From: Corynebacterium sp. ACRPH
GTDB lineage: Bacteria; Actinomycetota; Actinomycetes; Mycobacteriales; Mycobacteriaceae
Direction: 5' to 3'
DNA: 64,000 bases
Assembly (NCBI RefSeq): GCF_022347285.1
Contig: NZ_JAKRND010000004.1
Coordinates: forward strand, 1 to 64,000
Shown in pieces: positions 7,732 through 18,358 of the stretch. The translations under genes and the position numbers were made by a program. Below the pieces are notes generated by a model. It saw only the letters and a program-made list of their open reading frames with translations, was not told the origin of the DNA and did not search any database. The first letter of the stretch is position 1, and each line of letters starts with the position of its first letter.

Positions 7732-9620
7732 AGCTTCTCCGCGTGTCCGACAACGGTCTGGGCGACCGTCTCGACGTCCAGGCCCAGCTCCTCCAGCACC
7801 TCGCCGCGCGAGGCATGGGCCAGGAATTCCTGCGGCACGCCCAGGTTGCGGACGGGCACGTCGATGCCCGCCTGGGACAGGTCGTAGTGCAGGCGACTGC
7901 CCGCTCCGCCGTGCACGCCGTTGTCCTCGATCGTGACGATGAGGTCAAAGTCGCGGGCGAGCTCCAGCAAGCTTTCCGCAGTGGGGACTACCCAGTGGGG
8001 ATCCACGACGGTGGCGGAGAAGTTGGCGTCACAAAGAGCCTGCGCAGCGCCCAAAGCCTGGTCCGTAAGAGCTCCGAAAGAGACAATGAGCACGCGACCG
8101 TCGGTCTGCTCGTCGCCCTGCTCGAACAGCACGTCGTAGTCGGCTTCTTCTCGGACCGCGGGCACATCGGCGGGGGCATTGCCCTTCGGGAAGCGCACGA
8201 CAGTCGGAGCATCGTCGATGGCCACTGCGCGGTCGAGGGCCAGCTCCAGGGTTCGCGCGTCTCGCGGGGCGGCGACGTGGATGCCGGGGACGATGCCGGT
8301 GATCGACAGATCCCACATGCCGTTGTGGCTCGCACCGTCGGAGCCGGTGATGCCCGCGCGGTCGAGGACGATGGTGACGCCCAGCTTCAGCAGAGCAACG
8401 TCCATCAAAAGCTGGTCGAATGCGCGGTTAAGGAACGTCGAGTAGACGGCCACTACCGGATGCAGGCCGCCGAGAGCCAGGCCGGCGGCGGAGGTCACCG
8501 CATGTTGCTCGGCGATACCGACGTCGTAGGTGCGGCTGGGGTGCACCTTCGCAAAGTCTGCCAGGCCGGTCGGGCCAGCCATGGCGGCGGTAATGGCGAC
8601 GATGTCCTCGCGTTCGTTGGCAATGTCGATCAGGTGGTTGGAGAACACCTTGGTCCAGCTGATCGCACCCTCGGTCTTCTTCGCCATCGACTCACCGGTG
8701 ATCGGGTCGATCACCCCGGTGGAGTGCATCTGGTCGGCCTCGTCCTGCTCGGCAGGATCGAATCCCTTGCCCTTCTGCGTGACGGTGTGGACGATCACGG
8801 GGCCGCCGTAGTCCTTGGCGTAGCGCAGTGCGTTCTCAACCTGTTTGAGGTCGTGGCCATCGACGGGGCCAATGTACTTCAGGCCCAGCTCCGGGAACAT
8901 CTCATGCGGGATGACGGTGTGCTTCACGCCCTCCTTGAGGCCGTGAATCACCTGGAAGGCGCGGTCGCCCACCCAGCCCATCCGGCCTAGGGCGTTCTTA
9001 CCCGTATCCATCACCCGGTCGTACATCGGCTGCAGGCGCAGCGCTGCCAGGTTCTCGGCCAGGCCGCCGATCGTGGGCGAATAGGAGCGGCCGTTGTCAT
9101 TGACGACGATGACCAGGCTGCGCTTCTTCGCGGCGGCGATGTTGTTCAGCGCTTCCCACGTCATGCCACCGGTCAACGCGCCATCGCCGACTAGGGCGAC
9201 GACGTGGCGGTGAACCTGTCCGGTCAGCTCGAAGGCCTTGGCCAGACCATCTGCGTAGGACAGCGAGGCGGAAGCGTGGGAGGACTCAGTCCAGTCGTGG
9301 GGAGACTCCGCCCGATCCGGATAGCCGGAGAGCCCGTCCTTTTGACGCAGCGTGTCGAAAAGGTCCCGGCGACCCGTCAAGATCTTGTGCACATAAGACT
9401 GGTGGCCGGTGTCGAAAATCAGCGGGTCCGAAGGCGAGTCGAATACCCGGTGCATGGCGATCGTCAGTTCTACAACGCCCAGGTTCGGTCCCAGGTGGCC
9501 GCCGGTTGCGGAGACCTTCTGGATAAGAAACTCGCGGATCTCCGCGGCCAGCTGCTCTAGCTGGTCTGTGTCCAGCCCCTTGAGGTCAGCGGGCGAAGAC
9601 ACCCTATCGAGAATTCCCAT
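7728..9620 (-). CDS. dxs: 1-deoxy-D-xylulose-5-phosphate synthase
   Basis: 630 residues, full length for the family. It condenses pyruvate and glyceraldehyde-3-phosphate using thiamine diphosphate, the first step of the MEP isoprenoid pathway that supplies decaprenyl phosphate and menaquinone. The ThDP/Mg motif [16 protein letters not shown], the linker [10 protein letters not shown] and the transketolase pyrimidine domain ([24 protein letters not shown]) are all present. ATG at 9620 is preceded by a GGAG. It is transcribed alone, since the upstream trmA-like gene ends 98 bp before it. Confidence 0.97.
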   Translation of the reverse strand: MGILDRVSSPADLKGLDTDQLEQLAAEIREFLIQKVSATGGHLGPNLGVVELTIAMHRVFDSPSDPLIFDTGHQSYVHKILTGRRDLFDTLRQKDGLSGYPDRAESPHDWTESSHASASLSYADGLAKAFELTGQVHRHVVALVGDGALTGGMTWEALNNIAAAKKRSLVIVVNDNGRSYSPTIGGLAENLAALRLQPMYDRVMDTGKNALGRMGWVGDRAFQVIHGLKEGVKHTVIPHEMFPELGLKYIGPVDGHDLKQVENALRYAKDYGGPVIVHTVTQKGKGFDPAEQDEADQMHSTGVIDPITGESMAKKTEGAISWTKVFSNHLIDIANEREDIVAITAAMAGPTGLADFAKVHPSRTYDVGIAEQHAVTSAAGLALGGLHPVVAVYSTFLNRAFDQLLMDVALLKLGVTIVLDRAGITGSDGASHNGMWDLSITGIVPGIHVAAPRDARTLELALDRAVAIDDAPTVVRFPKGNAPADVPAVREEADYDVLFEQGDEQTDGRVLIVSFGALTDQALGAAQALCDANFSATVVDPHWVVPTAESLLELARDFDLIVTIEDNGVHGGAGSRLHYDLSQAGIDVPVRNLGVPQEFLAHASRGEVLEELGLDVETVAQTVVGHAEKL

Positions 9621-9673
9621 GTGAAACTACTCTTCTCCGTCCTCATGTCTCGCGCCGAATGTTTTGCCTGTCC

Positions 9674-9679
9674 ATTCTA
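9674..9679 (-). promoter_or_regulatory. Possible -10 element of dxs
   Basis: On the minus strand TAGAAT lies 54 bp upstream of the dxs ATG, with TTTCAA as a weak -35 at about 16 bp. It is one of few AT-rich stretches in this gap and resembles the corynebacterial -10 consensus TAnAAT. Confidence 0.35.
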
Positions 9680-9718
9680 ACTGCGCTCAAGTGTTTTGAA
9701 AGAATCCCCTACCGGGGT

Positions 9719-11041
9719 TTAAGAGCCTGCGCGACCGCGGCGGTCCGGAACCAAATATGCCAGCAGTTCTACGTGGTGGTTAAGGCCGAAGGCATCCACC
9801 ACGCACAGCTCCTTAATTGCGTATCCGTTGTCGATCCAAGCTGCAAGGTCGCGGGCGGCGGTGGCCGGGTCGCATCCCACGTGAACGACGTGCCGCGGGC
9901 GGGCCTTGGCAATATCGGCAACCGTCTGCGTGCCCGCGCCCGTGCGCGGCGGGTCCAGAACCACCGCGTGCACGGATCCTCCGCTTGGCAGTTGGGGAAC
10001 CAGACCCGCCACATCGCCACGGACAAACTCGACATTGTCGATGCCAGCCGCCGCCAGGGCCTGTGCCCCTGCCTCGCTGGCGCTACCGGCCACGTCTACG
10101 CAGACCACTCGGTCGGCCTTGCGGGATAGCGGCGCGCTGAATACTCCAGCGCCGCCGTACAGATCCCACGCAATCGACTGCTTAGCCTTTGCCCTTTCAG
10201 CCTTCTGCCCCTGCGCCACCGGCGGGATGTGACGGGCGATCCAGGCGGAGTAGAACTCCGGAGCGGCGCGGTGCGCCTGCCAGAAGTCCTGTACCTGGCT
10301 TTCCCACTGCACGTCGAACTCCCGGTCGAGGCCGACCCCAAAGTGCACGGTGCGGGAAACGGTGGGGATCTCGCCCGCACCATCCGTGGCTTTACCCCTC
10401 AGCTGCATCATCTTGCGAGTGCCGTCGTCTGCCACGGCAACGGCGATCTCGGTGTTGGGTACCAACTTCCCGGCCGCTCGCAGCTGCTCGATTTCTTCGG
10501 CCAGCCCTTCTCGCAGCGCCTCGCTCCACTGCGCACAGGGGTGCTCTACGGGCACCACCTGGTGCGAGCCGCGTGCCCGCTGGCCGACGTTGCCCTCCCC
10601 GTCCACTGCCAGACGCACGCGCGTGCGCGAGCCCGCGAAGGGCTGCAGGCTCTCGGTATCGATGGTGACATTCTGTAGGGATTCGGCATCGATCTTGCCC
10701 ACGCGAGCCAGCTGATCCAGCACCACTTGCTTCTTATAGTCCAGCGACCCGGCTGCGTCCACGAAATCCAGGTCGCAACACCCAGCCCCAGCCTGCGCTG
10801 CCGGGCATGCCGGGGACACACGGTGGGGGCTCGGCTGTCCGATGGCTACAGCCTCGCCGTTGCGGAAACCTTTCTTAGACTTCGAGTTCCGCGCCGGATC
10901 CAGCGCCACCGTCACATCCTTCTCGCCCGGCAGTCCACCGCGCACGAACACGATTTGCCCGTCCAGTCGGCCGATCACGGTGCCGCCGTTCGCCGGACCC
11001 GCCAGGTCGATCACTACTTCTTCCTTCTTAGTGACGCCCAT
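9719..11041 (-). CDS. TRAM-domain RNA (uracil-C5) methyltransferase, RumA/TrmA-like
   Basis: A 440-residue class I SAM methyltransferase. An N-terminal TRAM domain (about residues 8-60, IDLAGPANGGTVIGRL) is followed by a cysteine cluster (CPAAQAGAGCCDLDF) and a SAM fold (DLYGGAGVFSAPLS). The motif DPPRTGAG is that of m5U methyltransferases. It probably methylates a uridine in rRNA or tRNA, but the exact site cannot be read from sequence. The start overlaps the end of the DUF3159 gene by 14 nt, and DUF3710-DUF3159-methyltransferase form one operon. Confidence 0.88.
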   Translation of the reverse strand: MGVTKKEEVVIDLAGPANGGTVIGRLDGQIVFVRGGLPGEKDVTVALDPARNSKSKKGFRNGEAVAIGQPSPHRVSPACPAAQAGAGCCDLDFVDAAGSLDYKKQVVLDQLARVGKIDAESLQNVTIDTESLQPFAGSRTRVRLAVDGEGNVGQRARGSHQVVPVEHPCAQWSEALREGLAEEIEQLRAAGKLVPNTEIAVAVADDGTRKMMQLRGKATDGAGEIPTVSRTVHFGVGLDREFDVQWESQVQDFWQAHRAAPEFYSAWIARHIPPVAQGQKAERAKAKQSIAWDLYGGAGVFSAPLSRKADRVVCVDVAGSASEAGAQALAAAGIDNVEFVRGDVAGLVPQLPSGGSVHAVVLDPPRTGAGTQTVADIAKARPRHVVHVGCDPATAARDLAAWIDNGYAIKELCVVDAFGLNHHVELLAYLVPDRRGRAGS

Positions 11042-11759
11042 CGGTCTCCACCTCTTCGATACCTTCTTCCATGCTTTCCGCCTCGACCTGCTGTAGGTCT
11101 TGCGTGTCTTCGCCCGGCTTCTCCGAGTGCCGCCCCTCCGCTCGGTTCGCTGCCTTCACTGCCCAAACGGTGACCGCCACTGCTACCAGCGTCAGGGGCC
11201 ATCCCATTGCGATGCGGGTGTACCCGAGGGCGTCAGTCTTATCGCCAGCATAGAGCCACTGCTGAACGGCAAAGCGGGCGAAGAACACCACGGCCCATGC
11301 AAGGGTGGCAATGTTGAAGGCCCGCACTGCTCGGCGGTTCGTGCGCCAGCGGTGATCGTCACCATTGATGCCGCGCCATACCGCGCCGACCAGCGGCCAG
11401 CGAACAAAGATCGAAATAATAGATGCGATGCCCGCCACCAGCGAGTACCAGATGCCGTAGGCGAAATAGCCCTTTGCATCCCCCATGATCCAGGCGATCG
11501 CTGCGCACAGCGCGACCGCGAGGAAGCCGGAGATCGCCGGCTGCAGGTTCTCCTTGCGCGCTACGCGCCACACCAGAATCAACACTGCAACCGCCAGCGC
11601 AGAAATCAGCGCGGGTCCCAGACCCCACTGGCTGTTTACCGGCACCAGAACCAGCACGGGCAACGTGGAGGAGACCAGTCCGGACAGGCCTCCCATTTGC
11701 TCCAGCAGGGTGGCCTGGGCTGCATCGCCGCCCTGTTGCGGCTCTGTCCTTCCTGCCAT
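11028..11759 (-). CDS. DUF3159 membrane protein
   Basis: A 243-residue integral membrane protein with five or six hydrophobic segments (for example SALAVAVLILVWRV and AVALCAAIAWIMG) and an acidic C-terminal tail. It matches the DUF3159 family found beside dut/DUF3710 in Corynebacteriales. Function unknown. The ATG at 11759 is chosen because it overlaps the DUF3710 stop by one base (TAATG), implying re-initiation; an open frame extending further upstream is antisense-free but low in hydrophobicity and lies inside the DUF3710 gene. Its end overlaps the methyltransferase start. Confidence 0.85.
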   Translation of the reverse strand: MAGRTEPQQGGDAAQATLLEQMGGLSGLVSSTLPVLVLVPVNSQWGLGPALISALAVAVLILVWRVARKENLQPAISGFLAVALCAAIAWIMGDAKGYFAYGIWYSLVAGIASIISIFVRWPLVGAVWRGINGDDHRWRTNRRAVRAFNIATLAWAVVFFARFAVQQWLYAGDKTDALGYTRIAMGWPLTLVAVAVTVWAVKAANRAEGRHSEKPGEDTQDLQQVEAESMEEGIEEVETDGRH

Positions 11760-12451
11760 TACTGCAGATCCTCGCCCAGATTCCGGGTAGCTCGCTGGGA
11801 TTCGGCATTCTGGCGGTGGGCCAGCTCCTGCAGCTGCTCCTGCAGAGCATCCGCCATGGCCTGCGGCATCAACACCGGCAAAGGCTGGCCGGCCGGAATT
11901 GGGTCGCTGCCGCGGCGGATAAAGGTACGTGCGATGATCTCCCGGCCCACCTTGGCCAACTCGTCCGCCTTGGACTTCTCTCCGGCCAGCGTCGCCCGGA
12001 ACATCCAACGTGGACCGTTCACGCCGATCAGGCGCATCTGCCCCTCACCGGCTACCGCGCAGATCTCCTGGCCCCACGGGCCGTCCTCGACGTGAACGTC
12101 CAGGCCGTCCTTCGTCATGCCCGCGACCGTCTCCTCGACAGATTCGGCCCACAGGTCACCGTTTCGCGGTGCAGCGAAGGCAATCGGGGTAATACGCCCA
12201 CCGTCGATCTCCAGGTGAATCATCTGCGGCCCCTCCGGCCCCATATCCACCTTGACCTCACCGCCGTGCGGCACCGGAATGAGCATGGAGCCCAGATCCA
12301 AAGCTCCCGCGGCAAAATCCGAGAAGTCGAAGTCCTGGAAGTTCACCGTGTCGCCGTCAAACGGGCCAAAGTCGTTTTCTGGCTGATCCTGCTGCGGCTG
12401 AACAGCTTCCTCTACTTGATTCTTGTCGTCGTTATTCTTGCGACCAAACAT
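11759..12451 (-). CDS. DUF3710 family protein
   Basis: A 230-residue soluble protein with an acidic N terminus (FGRKNNDDKNQVEEAVQ) and a conserved core containing DFSDFAAGALDLGSMLIPVP and VEDGPWGQEICA. It belongs to DUF3710, normally encoded next to dut in actinobacteria. Function unknown. It is the first gene of the DUF3710-DUF3159-methyltransferase unit and lies 62 bp downstream of dut on the same strand, so it may be read from the dut promoter. Confidence 0.85.
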   Translation of the reverse strand: MFGRKNNDDKNQVEEAVQPQQDQPENDFGPFDGDTVNFQDFDFSDFAAGALDLGSMLIPVPHGGEVKVDMGPEGPQMIHLEIDGGRITPIAFAAPRNGDLWAESVEETVAGMTKDGLDVHVEDGPWGQEICAVAGEGQMRLIGVNGPRWMFRATLAGEKSKADELAKVGREIIARTFIRRGSDPIPAGQPLPVLMPQAMADALQEQLQELAHRQNAESQRATRNLGEDLQ

Positions 12452-12513
12452 CTCAAAACTCCGTCTTCTGTTGGCTTATTAAGTTACTTCGAGTGCAGCT
12501 AAGCGTTGCGAGC

Positions 12514-12996
12514 CTAAACCCCAGTGGAGCCATAGCCGGACTCGCCCCGCACGGTCTCCCCCAGTTGCTCTACGCTCTCGACCTCTTCGACGTCGCACAG
12601 GCTGACTTCCTGCACCAGCAGCTGTGCAATCCGCTCCCCGCGCGCCAATTCAATGGGCTGTTCGGGATCCAGGTTGATCAGACATACCTTGATCTCCCCG
12701 CGATAGTCCGCATCAATCGTCCCCGGGGCATTGACGATGGAAAGCCCCTTCTTCAGCGCGAGCCCACTGCGCGGGTGCACCAGCCCCACTGTGCCTACAG
12801 GCAATGCGATGGCGATGCCTGTGCCGACCAGCTCCCGGTGCCCAGGGGCAATGGTCACATCCTGGGCCGTGTAGAGGTCTATGCCGGCATCCGTCGGGTG
12901 GGCGCGGCGCGGCAAGGGCAGCTCCTTGTCCAGGCGAACGATACGCAGCGGGGCGTCATTTCCGGTTTGTCCATTTTGCTTAAGGGTCACGGTCAC
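12514..12996 (-). CDS. dut: Deoxyuridine 5'-triphosphate nucleotidohydrolase
   Basis: About 160 residues. The trimeric dUTPase hydrolyses dUTP to dUMP, keeping uracil out of DNA and feeding thymidylate synthesis. All five motifs are visible: [40 protein letters not shown] and a C-terminal [10 protein letters not shown] that closes over the substrate. The start is taken as the GTG at 12996; the GTG at 12990 is equally possible, and a longer frame would run into the divergent DUF3093 gene. Confidence 0.95.
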   Translation of the reverse strand: MTVTLKQNGQTGNDAPLRIVRLDKELPLPRRAHPTDAGIDLYTAQDVTIAPGHRELVGTGIAIALPVGTVGLVHPRSGLALKKGLSIVNAPGTIDADYRGEIKVCLINLDPEQPIELARGERIAQLLVQEVSLCDVEEVESVEQLGETVRGESGYGSTGV

Positions 12997-13098
12997 CAAG
13001 ACTACAAGTACCCAACCGAAGTTACGATGTCCGAACCCCCACGGGCTAGAATTACTAGGCAGCACGCAAAGCGAACAAATCTGTCAGGAGATATTCAA

Positions 13099-13584
13099 TT
13101 GGCATCGGACACTCAGCAGGAAAAGCTGCTGTATTCGGAGCACCAGCGCGTACCCCTAGTGTGGTGGCTGTTCGCCGCGGGCGTAGTCGCAATCATTGCG
13201 TGGCAGGCGCAAATGGGCCGTCCGATGTGGGCCTTCTACGTCGCCCTCGTGGTTTCCGGCGCGCTGGCAGTGTGGGCGCTTATTTACTTCTCCCGCACGA
13301 AGGTGGAGGTCACGGAAGATAGCTCCGGCGAGCGTTGGTTGCATGTCGGCCCGGCAAGACTCCCCGCAAGTGTGGTCAACCGCAGCCTAGTTATTCCCCC
13401 TACCGCCAAGCGCGCCGCTATGGGCCGCCAGCTGGATCCGGCCGCCTATGTTGTGCACAAGAACTGGATCCCGACGATGGCGATGCTCGTCCTGGACGAT
13501 CCGGACGACCCAACCCCCTACTGGCTGATCTCCACTAAGGAACCTCAGGAGGTTCTGGAGCAGCTTGGTCGCCCGATCTACTAA
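13099..13584 (+). CDS. DUF3093 membrane protein
   Basis: About 161 residues with two adjacent transmembrane helices (VWWLFAAGVVAIIAW and FYVALVVSGALAVWALIYF) and a soluble C-terminal domain ending near PYWLISTKEP. It matches DUF3093, conserved opposite dut in Corynebacteriales (Rv2698 position). The TTG at 13099 is preferred because CAGGAG lies 8 nt before it; an ATG at 13027 would add 24 residues without a comparable ribosome site. Function unknown. It converges on the DUF4193 gene with 6 bp between stops. Confidence 0.8.
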   Translation: MASDTQQEKLLYSEHQRVPLVWWLFAAGVVAIIAWQAQMGRPMWAFYVALVVSGALAVWALIYFSRTKVEVTEDSSGERWLHVGPARLPASVVNRSLVIPPTAKRAAMGRQLDPAAYVVHKNWIPTMAMLVLDDPDDPTPYWLISTKEPQEVLEQLGRPIY

Positions 13585-13590
13585 GGCAGC

Positions 13591-13890
13591 TTAAGCGCAG
13601 TCCTTGCAGATGTACTCGCCGTCGGCGACAGTTTCTGCGATGCAGCTGCGGTGCTGCACCAGGAAGCACACGCTGCAGGTGAACTCGTCGCTCTGGCGCG
13701 GAATTACAGAACCGGACAGCTCCTCGCCGGAAAGGTCCGCCATGGGTACGTCGAAGGGCTCGACGATCTCTCCATCATCCGTATCGGAAACGGACGGCTC
13801 GGCCTTCTCTGCGGCCTTCAGGCCCTCCAGGGAGTCGGTCTCGATGTCGTCTTCGGAACGTCGGCGCGGCGCGTCGTAGTCAGTGGCCAT
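13591..13890 (-). CDS. DUF4193 family zinc-ribbon-like protein
   Basis: A 99-residue acidic protein with two CxxC pairs, CSVC (residues 71-74) and CKDC (95-98), at the C terminus, which suggests one zinc site. The N-terminal half is rich in Asp and Glu. It corresponds to DUF4193 (Rv2699c position). No catalytic motif is seen; a zinc-stabilised adaptor or RNA/protein-binding role is plausible but unproven. Its 178-bp upstream gap contains a perfect 8-bp hairpin at 13939-13957. Confidence 0.85.
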   Translation of the reverse strand: MATDYDAPRRRSEDDIETDSLEGLKAAEKAEPSVSDTDDGEIVEPFDVPMADLSGEELSGSVIPRQSDEFTCSVCFLVQHRSCIAETVADGEYICKDCA

Positions 13891-13938
13891 ATTGGGTCCT
13901 TACTTACGTCGGTTGTGTCGATCTGATGGAGTGCAGAA

Positions 13939-13957
13939 CAGCCAGCGGGGCTGGCTG
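13939..13957. other. Perfect 8-bp inverted repeat between suhB and DUF4193
   Basis: CAGCCAGC, loop GGG, GCTGGCTG. It lies downstream of suhB and upstream of the DUF4193 gene. There is no T tract on the minus strand, so it is either a weak terminator for suhB or structure in the DUF4193 leader. Confidence 0.5.
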
Positions 13958-14068
13958 AAAATTGCCTTAACTCGTCTCACTGTTCGCGGATCCTAGAGCA
14001 CATGCACACCCCTTGTCACCTTCACGCGCGCACTGGCGCCCGATAGGGGTAAATGGCTCCCCCCGCGG

Positions 14069-15070
14069 CTATTCCACCAGCAGTTCAGCCAGCTCCGCAG
14101 CCACCCCCGGCTTCACTGCCAATACAAGCGCCTTCGCCTCCTTCGTCACGTCATAATCCGGGGCCACGCTAATGGCTCCGGCACGCGCGGCAATCAGGCA
14201 CCCCGCAGCGTGGTCCCACGGGCCCAACCCGTGTTCAAAGTAGGCATCTACTTCCCCACTTGCCACACGGCACAGGTCCAGTGCGGCCGAGCCGATCCGT
14301 CGAATGTCGCGGACTTGCGGCAGCAGGCGGGTCAGCCGCTCCGCCTGGCGGCGGCGATCCTCAGCCACGTACGAAAAGCCGGTTGCAACCAGCGCCTTCC
14401 CCAGTGCTCCACCAGGCGCTGCCTCCTGCTCCGCCGGTTCCACGCGTAGAGTAACGGCCGCGGCCTTATCGGCAATGTCCTTCAAGCGCCGCGCCGGCCC
14501 GCCCGCATGCGCCACGTAGGCAACCTGGCCTGTCACGTCCACCACCACGCCTGCTACTGGCTGCTCGTCCACCACTGCGGCGATGCTCACGGCATAGGCC
14601 GGAACCCCGTAGAGGAAGTTCACTGTTCCATCAATCGGATCAACGATCCATAGAACCTCCCCCGGGGCACTGTCCTCGCTACTCAGGCCGCTTTCCTCAC
14701 CGAGCACGCGGGATCCGGGTACCCGCTGCAGCAGCTGCTCTGTAATGAGTTTCTCACTGGCCTGGTCTACCTCCGTCACCGGATCCACCTCGGAGGTCTT
14801 CGTCCCCACCACGCCGACGTGACCGTGCTCGTCGGCGAGTTCGCCACGACGGCGTCGAATAAGTACGGCTGCCTCACGCGCCACCTCCAGCGCTACCGCC
14901 TCCAGGTCGGCAGGGCTAAAGGTTCTTTCTCTTGTGGACGCCCCAGCCTCCCCCGCCGTCGACACCTCGTCGAACACCCTCAGGGGTGCCTGCTCTGATT
15001 GTGCCCGCTGGAGAATCGCTGCTACGTCGCGCGCTTTAGCGCTCATACTTGCTGAACCCGTGGTTTCCAT
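14069..15070 (-). CDS. suhB: Inositol-1-monophosphatase family protein
   Basis: About 333 residues, with some 45 extra at the N terminus relative to short family members. Lithium-sensitive phosphatase motifs are present: GEESG, DPIDGTVNF and WDHAAGCLIAARAG, which bind the metal ions and substrate. The usual role is dephosphorylation of inositol phosphate, supplying inositol for phosphatidylinositol mannosides and mycothiol. ATG 15070 is preceded by GGTGGAG; GTG 15097 is an alternative. It is divergent from ppgK, the same arrangement as Rv2701c-Rv2702. Specificity (inositol versus other sugar phosphates) cannot be decided here. Confidence 0.88.
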   Translation of the reverse strand: METTGSASMSAKARDVAAILQRAQSEQAPLRVFDEVSTAGEAGASTRERTFSPADLEAVALEVAREAAVLIRRRRGELADEHGHVGVVGTKTSEVDPVTEVDQASEKLITEQLLQRVPGSRVLGEESGLSSEDSAPGEVLWIVDPIDGTVNFLYGVPAYAVSIAAVVDEQPVAGVVVDVTGQVAYVAHAGGPARRLKDIADKAAAVTLRVEPAEQEAAPGGALGKALVATGFSYVAEDRRRQAERLTRLLPQVRDIRRIGSAALDLCRVASGEVDAYFEHGLGPWDHAAGCLIAARAGAISVAPDYDVTKEAKALVLAVKPGVAAELAELLVE

Positions 15071-15174
15071 GCTCTCCACCTTGCCATTCCTGATCACTCT
15101 TCACAGCCACCTTCCACGGGGCAGACTGCTAGACCCCGATGCCGAGCGGAGCCCAATATCTTCAAGGTAGTGTT

Positions 15175-15954
15175 ATGGGCATGACTGAGGACAAGGCAGA
15201 ACAGAACCTGAGTTTCGGCGTAGACATCGGTGGATCCGGTGTGAAAGGCGCCGTTGTAGACCTCAACACCGGCGAGCTGGTCACCGAGCGTTTTAAGATC
15301 CTCACCCCGAAGCCCTCCACCCCGGATGCAGTGGCGGAGGTCGTGCGCAAGCTGATGGACATGGCCGAATGGGATGGCCCGGTGGGCGTAACGGTGCCCG
15401 CCGTGGTCAAGGATCAGAAGGCTCGCTCCGCGGCGAACATCGATAAGTCTTGGATCGATACCGATATGCAGGAGCTGTTCAAGCGCCACCTCGGCGAGCG
15501 GGAGATCGCTGTTCTTAATGACGCCGACGCAGCCGGACTGGCCGAGGTCAATTACGGCGAGGAAAGCGCGAAAGAAGGCGCAGTGCTGATGCTCACCTTC
15601 GGAACCGGCATCGGCTCGGCGATGCTGTGTGATGGGCACCTGTTCCCCAACTCCGAGATCGGCCACCTGCCCCACGACGAGAACGGCGACGTCGAGTGGT
15701 ATGCCAGCTCCGCGGCGAAGGATCGCGAGGAGTTGTCCTATAAGAAGTGGGCCGCGCGCGTGGACGAGGTTCTGCACACCTACAGCGCCCTGTTCAGCCC
15801 GAAGACCTTCATCGTCGGCGGCGGCATTTCTCGCAAGGCCGACAAGTGGGTGCCGCTGCTGACCGTAGAGGAGGAAGTCGTCCCGGCGAAGCTGCGCAAT
15901 CAGGCCGGCATTATCGGTGCTGCTATGGCCGTGCAGGATGGCATCAAGCCCTAG
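15175..15954 (+). CDS. ppgK: Polyphosphate glucokinase
   Basis: A 259-residue ROK-type kinase that phosphorylates glucose using polyphosphate or ATP. The phosphate-binding motif DIGGSGVKGAVVD lies near the N terminus, a second phosphate loop LTFGTGIGSAML near the middle, and VGGGISRK near the end. ATG 15175 follows AAGG at 7 nt. It sits between suhB and sigA as in mycobacteria (Rv2702). With no PTS genes in the neighbouring sugR region, this may be a main route for internal glucose phosphorylation, which is inference. Confidence 0.92.
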   Translation: MGMTEDKAEQNLSFGVDIGGSGVKGAVVDLNTGELVTERFKILTPKPSTPDAVAEVVRKLMDMAEWDGPVGVTVPAVVKDQKARSAANIDKSWIDTDMQELFKRHLGEREIAVLNDADAAGLAEVNYGEESAKEGAVLMLTFGTGIGSAMLCDGHLFPNSEIGHLPHDENGDVEWYASSAAKDREELSYKKWAARVDEVLHTYSALFSPKTFIVGGGISRKADKWVPLLTVEEEVVPAKLRNQAGIIGAAMAVQDGIKP

Positions 15955-16017
15955 TATCCGCTAGAGAACAAGCGCTTCGCACCAGGGATGGTTGCAACGC
16001 CGTGCTGATATTTGAGT

Positions 16018-16177
16018 TATAATGGGCGGTCGATTAGCACAGCAGGGGTTTCGACGACCCTCATAGACCATCGGTTGCGGGTATGCCGCAACCCGGTGCA
16101 CCCTAATTCCTTTTCGAAATGTGGCCTTCTGAGGTGGCCATTTCAGTGCACCATGCAATACGAGTGAAAGGGCTTCC
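16018..16177 (+). promoter_or_regulatory. sigA promoter and structured leader
   Basis: A consensus TATAAT is at 16018-16023; no good -35 is seen at 17 bp (TTGCAA at 15992 is 20 bp away). The roughly 150-nt leader holds a perfect hairpin GGTTGCGG-GTATG-CCGCAACC (16073-16093), a TGGCC/GGCCA repeat and two GTGCACC boxes. The length and structure leave room for post-transcriptional control of sigA. Confidence 0.6.
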
Positions 16178-17830
<1,653 letters not shown>

Positions 17831-17837
17831 TTCTGAG

Positions 17838-17869
17838 CCAGCTCTAGACTAGCGCTGAGCTAGAGCTGG
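17838..17869. terminator. Hairpin between sigA and the converging gene
   Basis: CCAGCTCTAG (17838-17847) and CTAGAGCTGG (17860-17869) form a perfect 10-bp stem with a 12-nt loop. There is no U tract on either side, so a bidirectional, possibly Rho-assisted, terminator is inferred. It is flanked by two copies of CTAGTTCTG that contain the stop codons of both genes. Confidence 0.5.
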
Positions 17870-17870
17870 G

Positions 17871-18245
17871 CTAGTTCTGGTTGTTCTTCACGCAGTCGGA
17901 GAACTCCGTGCCGCGTAGGTCTTCGCAGCCTTCCATGCTCTTCACGGCCACCTGGGTGAAGAAGATCGCGATGGCCATGGCCAATACCCCCAGCACCAGG
18001 CCGATAATCGCGTAGCTGCGCTGCGTGCCCCGGCGGTTCGCGATGACCACCGACGCGATTCCCACCAAGATCGCCACCGCTGCCACCACGATGCCGATCA
18101 GGGGGAACATCGCCGCCGGGATCGACAGGATGCCCACGATCAGGGCAGCCAGGCTCAGGCCGCTGACCTTGCGCGGCGCGATCTTCTGGAGTTCGACCTC
18201 CTGCGCGTTGGACTTATCCAGATCGATGTAGTCTTCTCGAGCCAT
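17871..18245 (-). CDS. Small membrane protein with two or three TM helices (DUF4190-like)
   Basis: A 124-residue protein. A hydrophilic N terminus (AREDYIDLDKSN) is followed by hydrophobic helices SLAALIVGILSIPAAMF, IGIVVAAVAILVGIASVVIA and IIGLVLGVLAMAIAIFF, with a short Cys-containing tail. The tandem glycine-rich helices resemble DUF4190-type proteins, but family assignment is tentative. ATG 18245 follows GGAAGG. Function unknown. A perfect 10-bp inverted repeat lies 48 bp upstream. Confidence 0.7.
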   Translation of the reverse strand: MAREDYIDLDKSNAQEVELQKIAPRKVSGLSLAALIVGILSIPAAMFPLIGIVVAAVAILVGIASVVIANRRGTQRSYAIIGLVLGVLAMAIAIFFTQVAVKSMEGCEDLRGTEFSDCVKNNQN

Positions 18246-18292
18246 CGTGCCGTTTCCTTCCCTCCGGGATCGCTTGCCTCTAGGCATCCGGC

Positions 18293-18323
18293 GATACACC
18301 GCCGTTGCTTGCCGCGGTGTATC
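18293..18323. other. Perfect 10-bp inverted repeat, terminator or operator
   Basis: GATACACCGC and GCGGTGTATC with an 11-nt loop lie between the end of the helicase gene and the start of the small membrane-protein gene, both on the minus strand. It could end the helicase transcript, although no T run follows, or be an operator for the downstream gene. Confidence 0.5.
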
Positions 18324-18358
18324 TTACCCCACTTTCCCGGTGTCCCCCTTATCCATCC

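Noticed and set aside
9697-9722. Terminator CCCCTACCGGGG after the RNA methyltransferase gene
   Set aside because: Only a 4-bp stem with three T residues, and on the wrong strand for the gene.
12493-13584. 363-codon frame joining antisense dut to DUF3093
   Set aside because: Only the part after 13099 resembles DUF3093; the upstream part is the mirror of dut.
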